Origin: Pollutimonas sp036675275
GTDB taxonomy: Bacteria > Pseudomonadota > Gammaproteobacteria > Burkholderiales > Burkholderiaceae_B
Reading direction: 5' to 3'
DNA length: 64,000 nucleotides
NCBI GenBank assembly: GCA_036675275.1
Contig: JAKFFG010000027.1
Location: forward strand, 155,603-219,602
The position numbers and the translations under genes were made by a program. The notes beneath the pieces are model-generated. The model saw only the letters and a program-made list of their open reading frames with translations. It ran no database searches and had not been told where the DNA came from. Each line of letters begins with the position of its first letter. The stretch's first letter is position 1. Below, in pieces: positions 60,583 through 64,000 of this stretch.

Positions 60583-60906
60583 TATCCTGCTGATTTCCAT
60601 TATCACGGCCTCCCATAGCTCGTTCGGCTTTTTGCCAGCGCAGCATGGCCGTGGGCAATCACATGCCAGCGTCTTTGGCGCGTAGTGGGCAAAGACGATG
60701 TATTGCGACAGAGCCGGCAGCTGCAGGACGCGGCTCATGATCATGCCGGCCTGGGCAGCGCCGTCCATGCCGGACAATCCCTTCGACACATACGCCACAG
60801 GATCATCAGCCATGCGGTTCATCATCGGGCGCTCGTACTGCTGCGCCGAAAAGTTGAAAGCGAACAGCAGCGCATTGTGCGCAGACTGGAACAATGGCTC
60901 TGTCAT
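60313..60906 (-). CDS. Candidate late-gene regulator (zinc-cluster protein)
   Basis: A 197-residue protein with a cysteine cluster C82, C84, C88 and C89 (ACDCPRPCCAGKK) that could bind zinc, and a C-terminal helix-turn-helix-like region (RGDVLAAADKCGLEERQAYRHQAAIKLWL). It lies between the replication genes and terminase, where lambdoid phages encode Q or another late activator. No direct family match is seen, so the role is inferred from position. AGGAG precedes the ATG at 60906. Confidence 0.6.
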   Translation of the reverse strand: MTEPLFQSAHNALLFAFNFSAQQYERPMMNRMADDPVAYVSKGLSGMDGAAQAGMIMSRVLQLPALSQYIVFAHYAPKTLACDCPRPCCAGKKPNELWEAVIMEISRISITAATPGALSYRVLRDAIFRKMFGDKSERGDVLAAADKCGLEERQAYRHQAAIKLWLDGSKERKGKEGVKGVRTLAFEHVDSLFSFYL

Positions 60907-61334
60907 GCTTCGCTCCTGCTGCCGCCCCACGACCGAGCGTGGTCGCCGTAGCCGTTGGGTGTGATCATTGGGGGTTGTACCTGTGCGCGGTCATAGGCAA
61001 TACGCATTTCTCGATCTACCTGCAGGGGCTTGAATGGGGTCGGTGTACGTGGCGCGACGATCTGTCCAGGACCTTGGGCGGCTTTGGGCTTGCCTACGGC
61101 ATTCACTCCACGCGCGCGGCGCTCAAGCGCATCGAATCGCAACCACAGCTCCGCCCACGCGAGCGCCTCGGGCCGGTCGTAGTATGTGACATGCTTGCCG
61201 CGTGCGCTGGCCTCGCCAGCGCGTTCGAGTGGCGTTTCAAACGAGAGAATCTCGCCGACCAGCTTGCTGGGTGTGAGGCCCAAGTGCTCGGCCAGGTCTT
61301 TATGCGTGATGTAGATTTCAGGATCGAACGACAT
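60903..61334 (-). CDS. Small phage protein with N-terminal HTH-like segment
   Basis: A 143-residue product starting MSFDPEIYITHKDLAEHLGLTPSKLV, a helix-turn-helix-like start, with a basic middle and a Pro/Gly-rich C-terminus. GGAGG spaced 7 bases before the ATG at 61334 is better than the ATG two codons upstream. It overlaps RusA and the next gene by short steps. Function unknown. Confidence 0.6.
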   Translation of the reverse strand: MSFDPEIYITHKDLAEHLGLTPSKLVGEILSFETPLERAGEASARGKHVTYYDRPEALAWAELWLRFDALERRARGVNAVGKPKAAQGPGQIVAPRTPTPFKPLQVDREMRIAYDRAQVQPPMITPNGYGDHARSWGGSRSEA

Positions 61335-61789
61335 CAGCATGCCTCCGCGCTGTGAATCATGACTTGCACGCCTGGCACCGCGCCGTAGCGCTTTATCGCA
61401 TGTAAAGTGGCCACCTGGGTATCATCAAGCCAGACCACGCCGTTGATGGCGTCGAAGACCGCTTTGACGACGTTATCCATGTCCGGCTTGGTTGTGGGCA
61501 ACAGCGCGCCGCTCAAAGCAAAGTCACGCTTCCGTTCCGACCAGGACGCCGGTATGGCGAGACTGATCTTCATCAACACGTTCACAGGCCCGGCGATAAG
61601 CGGACGCCCCGCCATGGCTTGGCTTGCCACAAGGGCTACCGTCGATTCGTATGTCGCGGTCTTCTCAGGCGTGTACAGGGTGATGCCCTTGCCTCGACGT
61701 GCGGCGCGTGGGCGCCCCTTCCCGACCGGCTTACCAGGGACCATGAAAGTCACGCCGGGCTGTTCCAGTACCACGTCATGTTTTGACAT
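61334..61789 (-). CDS. RusA-family Holliday junction resolvase
   Basis: A 151-residue endonuclease. The N-terminal strand GVTFMVPGKPVGKGRPRAARRGKGITLYTPEKTATYESTVAL and TTKPDMDNVVKAVFDAINGVVWLDDTQVATLHAIKRYG are the RusA signature; the D-x-D-N and DD residues form the active site. It resolves phage recombination intermediates. AGGAGG 9 bases before the ATG at 61789 decides the start. Confidence 0.93.
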   Translation of the reverse strand: MSKHDVVLEQPGVTFMVPGKPVGKGRPRAARRGKGITLYTPEKTATYESTVALVASQAMAGRPLIAGPVNVLMKISLAIPASWSERKRDFALSGALLPTTKPDMDNVVKAVFDAINGVVWLDDTQVATLHAIKRYGAVPGVQVMIHSAEAC

Positions 61790-62018
61790 GTGACATGACC
61801 TCCTTGAAAAATTGTTGTTTCTTCCCGTCGAGCCAATCATTGCGCTTCTGCACAACATCCTGATCGGCAGGATCGTACGTGTGGCAGTGCCGTTCAAAGG
61901 TCGCGCTTTCGAACGTCGCGGCGCTGCGCTCAAGCTCACAGTGCCCGTACCCCAGTTCGGCCATCTTGCCGGCGTTGCGCATGGAAAACTTGCTGCAGGC
62001 GATGCACTGGACCGTCAT
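61776..62018 (-). CDS. Cys-rich small phage protein
   Basis: An 80-residue product starting MTVQCIACSKFSMRNAGKMAELGYGHCELE, with a C-x2-C pair, a later Cys and an H-C pair that could form a small zinc ribbon. It overlaps the replication gene stop by ATGA and RusA by 14 bases. No named family. Confidence 0.65.
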   Translation of the reverse strand: MTVQCIACSKFSMRNAGKMAELGYGHCELERSAATFESATFERHCHTYDPADQDVVQKRNDWLDGKKQQFFKEVMSHVKT

Positions 62019-63211
62019 ACCTCCACCCCCCAGTCGATGCGCAGCCGGGCCTTTTCGAGCTCGGTGAAGTTCGCCGCAGCAAAGACGCGAGCCCGGAACT
62101 GATGCGGCTGCTCTCCCTGCTCCTGGGCGAGGCCAAACTCCACCCCCTTGGTCTCGATGCCCGACCAGGACGCTGCCCATGGTTTGGCTGACGCGGGCAA
62201 CGCCGCGCGTTCCAGCGCACTCTGACCGGCAGGTGGGTTCAACACCTTGGCCACGAACGTGTCCAAGAAGCCGGCGTTAATCGGCGTCACGTCTTGCTTG
62301 TGGTCGCGATCAGCAGCCGCCAGGTCGTAAGCTTCGCGCAACTGTGCATCGGTAACGCCCTTCGCAGACCAGACAGCAAGACGGGGATCGCTGCTCGTGA
62401 CCTTCGACGCCTTGCCCCGGTCCTTTTCCCATCCCCGGATAAGCACGGAGAAGCGTGTGATGCGTGCAATCTGCAGCTTCCCCTCAGCTTCGAAGTCTGA
62501 AGCGTCCGACGGCGGCGGCGACTTATCCACAGGAGCTACAGCGGTGGAGATATTCGCTGCCGCTGGTTTATCTTTTATATATCCCTCTCCCTGTCCCTGT
62601 CCCTGTCCCTGTCCCTTAAGAGTGTTTTCCGGGGGAATTCCGGGTGGTTCGTTCTCTTTTCCGCCGGAATTCTGAAATTTTCCAGCGGAAGGTTTAGGGG
62701 TTTCCGGTGGAATGGGCGGGGAAGGTTCCGGGAAATGCTCCGGCCTTCCGATGGAAATCCATTCGTCCAGCGTCAATATTTCCACAAGAGGCAAACCATC
62801 TTTCTCTCGTTTTCCAGCAGCTTTCCGTGTCCTGTCGGCTAGCTTATCGTAAGCATACTTGACCTTCGACTTCCAGGATTCCAGTGCCTTTCCGGCGACC
62901 GTCGGGTGATATAGCCTTCCGTCGGAGCATTTGATCCAGCCGCGCAGCGCCCCCTCTTTAATGCGCTGCCATTCCTTAATTACGCGACCATAGCCTGCCA
63001 GATTAGAAAGGACGCGGTCGTCATCAGGGAGCGATGCTGCCGGCACTTGATGCCAGGACGCACACCAGAGCAGGACAGCGGCCCAGCAGGCCTCGGGCGT
63101 TTCAAGCGCTGCCAGATCGCTGTCGCGCAGCCGCCGAACGTCAAGCGGCATAAAACTGAAATCGGTGAGGTCGCAGTCAGGCGGGGTCAGTGGTGTCGGT
63201 AATGAGATCAT
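62015..63211 (-). CDS. Replication initiation protein with DUF1376 domain
   Basis: A 398-residue protein. Residues 10-115 match DUF1376 (SFMPLDVRRLRDSDLAALETPEACWAAVLLWCASWHQVPAASLPDDDRVLSNLAGY), which acts in phage replication initiation, followed by a winged-helix-like part. Residues 150-235 are a Pro/Gly/Gln-rich linker whose coding DNA holds the origin-like signals. A helical C-terminal domain ends IDWGVEV. The layout (DNA-binding N-domain, linker over the origin, C-domain for helicase loading) parallels lambda O. Confidence 0.82.
   Translation of the reverse strand: MISLPTPLTPPDCDLTDFSFMPLDVRRLRDSDLAALETPEACWAAVLLWCASWHQVPAASLPDDDRVLSNLAGYGRVIKEWQRIKEGALRGWIKCSDGRLYHPTVAGKALESWKSKVKYAYDKLADRTRKAAGKREKDGLPLVEILTLDEWISIGRPEHFPEPSPPIPPETPKPSAGKFQNSGGKENEPPGIPPENTLKGQGQGQGQGEGYIKDKPAAANISTAVAPVDKSPPPSDASDFEAEGKLQIARITRFSVLIRGWEKDRGKASKVTSSDPRLAVWSAKGVTDAQLREAYDLAAADRDHKQDVTPINAGFLDTFVAKVLNPPAGQSALERAALPASAKPWAASWSGIETKGVEFGLAQEQGEQPHQFRARVFAAANFTELEKARLRIDWGVEV
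62583..62618. repeat. CCCTGT hexamer repeat
   Basis: Four perfect copies of CCCTGT (62589-62612) flanked by the variants CCCTCT and CCCTTA. On the minus strand it encodes a Gly-Gln repeat in the linker of the replication protein. Confidence 0.92.
62627..62756. repeat. TTCCNNNGGAA iterons
   Basis: Five perfect 11-bp palindromes (starts 62627, 62659, 62680, 62702, 62746) and two degenerate copies (62638, 62726) within 130 bases, mostly about 21 bp apart, all inside the linker-coding part of the replication gene. Confidence 0.82.
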
Positions 63212-63552
63212 GCCGCCGCCCGTTCTACTGTCAGCAATTCACTCACCACTTCACCGGTGTCGACGTAATACCAATCGGAATCCGTCAGGTTGTTGATAAG
63301 CATGGCTGCAAGCTTGTCTGGCGACATGGCGCGCATGATTCGTTCAAGTTTGATCGCCGGCCCCCTCCACGTCTGTTCGACACCAACCAGCTTGGCCGCC
63401 GCTAAGTTATGGTGGCCGTCCAGCAATATCCGATAGCGCTTGCCGCGCAGCTCGACCTCCGTGGTACGCGCTATAAAGACTTTGAAATTGCGGGCCTTGT
63501 GTCCGACAAGCGCCGGATTAAGGTACCGCTGGGAGCTAATGAGAGGTGCCAT
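63208..63552 (-). CDS. ParB/sulfiredoxin-fold protein
   Basis: A 114-residue protein with RILLDGHHNLAAAKLVGV, the D-G-H-H-R/N-x-x-A-A motif of ParB-like nuclease or sulfiredoxin-fold domains. It lacks a DNA-binding HTH of full ParB proteins, so partition is unlikely; small phage ParB-like proteins may act as nucleases or nucleotide-binding regulators. It overlaps the replication gene start by ATGA. Confidence 0.72.
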   Translation of the reverse strand: MAPLISSQRYLNPALVGHKARNFKVFIARTTEVELRGKRYRILLDGHHNLAAAKLVGVEQTWRGPAIKLERIMRAMSPDKLAAMLINNLTDSDWYYVDTGEVVSELLTVERAAA

Positions 63553-63557
63553 AGCGT

Positions 63558-63920
63558 TTACACCTTCGCCGATTCACCGGCGACTAGCTGCGCTTCCACC
63601 ATGGCCCGAGCCTTTATTCCGGCATCAATGGCTTCTGAAATCTCCTGGTGAGCAACCTCGAGCTCGTGTTTGTCGTGGCCATCGATCAGACTAGTGACAG
63701 CTTGGGCGGCTTCGTTCTGCTCGCGCATGAGGTCAACGGCGACAGCCGCCGAGAATGGCATAAGTGCCTGCGACACGCCCAGGGCTCGGACTGCAAATCC
63801 CAGCGGCATCAGAATCCGATCGAGACACCGGCGCCGCACCTCTTCAGGAACCCCAGCCAGGACGCTTTGCAGGAAGTTGAAGATGACCGCTGATTCCGGT
63901 CTATCGTGACCGCTGCGCAT
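63558..63920 (-). CDS. Hypothetical early phage protein
   Basis: A 120-residue, mostly helical protein (FNFLQSVLAGVPEEVRRRCLDRILMPLG, later DLMREQNEAAQAVTSLIDGHDKHELEVAHQEISEAIDAGIKARAM). No family recognised. It appears to be the first gene of the leftward early/replication run. The ATG at 63920 has no clear ribosome-binding site, and codons 3-7 overlap one arm of the inverted repeat at 63901-63966. Confidence 0.55.
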   Translation of the reverse strand: MRSGHDRPESAVIFNFLQSVLAGVPEEVRRRCLDRILMPLGFAVRALGVSQALMPFSAAVAVDLMREQNEAAQAVTSLIDGHDKHELEVAHQEISEAIDAGIKARAMVEAQLVAGESAKV

Positions 63921-63966
63921 TCGATGATGTTACGCGTTCAGATTGTATAGGTTGCGGTCACGATAG
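63901..63966. promoter_or_regulatory. Long inverted repeat, candidate operator pair
   Basis: Perfect 13-bp arms CTATCGTGACCGC (63901-63913) and GCGGTCACGATAG (63954-63966) separated by 40 bases, spanning the start of the first early gene. The wide separation suits two operator half-sites bound by a repressor rather than a hairpin. Confidence 0.6.
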
Positions 63967-64000
63967 GTCGGCGGTTTTCTCCTTTTTGCTTGTTTTAGCC

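Larger units (their letters stand above)
62523..62756. other. Candidate prophage replication origin inside the replication gene
   Basis: From left to right the plus strand holds a perfect DnaA box TTATCCACA (62523-62531), an AT-rich patch (62567-62582), five to six hexamers of the CCCTGT type (62583-62618), and a set of palindromes of the form TTCC-NNN-GGAA. Perfect copies start at 62627, 62659, 62680, 62702 and 62746; imperfect ones start at 62638 and 62726. From 62638 the spacing is 21, 21, 22, 24 and 20 bases, close to two helical turns. This combination is characteristic of iteron-type origins. Confidence 0.7.
34960..64000. mobile_element. Temperate contractile-tailed prophage (left part, continues past the window)
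   Basis: A near-complete set of phage genes in standard order: lysis, tail adhesin, baseplate, tape measure, chaperones, tube, sheath-like, neck, capsid, portal, terminase, late regulator candidate, RusA and replication. The DUF3383 sheath-like protein and baseplate J indicate a contractile tail. The left boundary is inferred to be the tRNA 3' end. No integrase, CI-like repressor, excisionase or attR is visible, so these should lie beyond 64000. Confidence 0.9.

Overview
The window looks like a Betaproteobacterium of the order Burkholderiales, most likely Alcaligenaceae (Bordetella/Achromobacter/Pusillimonas type). The clues are the Bug-family solute-binding protein, the hemC-hemD-hemX-hemY-ppa order, the sucC-sucD/DUF2889/recX-recA neighbourhood and TctDE-like two-component genes. 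This placement rests on gene content and order only.

Positions 1-34700 are chromosomal backbone. From the left there is a truncated VOC-like gene, a ThDP-dependent enzyme followed by a Bug periplasmic binding protein, a strong terminator, an entericidin-type lipoprotein, and a leftward haem run (hemC, hemD, hemX, hemY) that continues into ppa and a fumarylacetoacetate-hydrolase-family gene. Then come terC with a 42-codon membrane ORF overlapping its end, sucCD, a DUF2889 gene, metE with divergent metR (perfect MetR box between them), and recA-recX (LexA box in the recA promoter spacer). They are followed by a response regulator/sensor kinase pair, an MFS transporter, rdgC, an aspartate carbamoyltransferase with an HTH-like N-terminal extension, two envelope genes of unknown function, and a pbpC/alpha-2-macroglobulin pair.

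A tRNA with a CAU anticodon (34881-34959) marks the junction. From just after it to the end of the window lies a temperate phage with a contractile tail. Reading rightwards the modules are: a LexA-box-controlled pair ending in an SRAP (YedK/HMCES-like) protein, lysis (spanins, SAR endolysin, holin), two divergent acyltransferases, tail adhesin, baseplate, tape measure, tail assembly chaperones, sheath-like and tube proteins, neck, capsid, portal, terminase, an LprI-like cargo gene, RusA, and a replication gene. Apart from the cargo and SOS genes nearly everything is on the minus strand and translationally coupled by short overlaps. No integrase, repressor or right attachment site is in view, so the prophage continues beyond 64000.

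The two most informative new signals are both in the prophage. (1) A compact candidate replication origin lies inside the replication gene: a perfect DnaA box, an AT-rich patch, hexamer repeats, then TTCCNNNGGAA palindromes spaced about 21 bp, laid out like the origin inside lambda gene O. (2) A T-TTT-TTT slippery heptamer in the tail chaperone gene opens a stop-free -1 frame that ends in a 4-base overlap with the tape-measure start, which predicts a programmed frameshift. The left edge also carries a perfect LexA box upstream of the SRAP operon.
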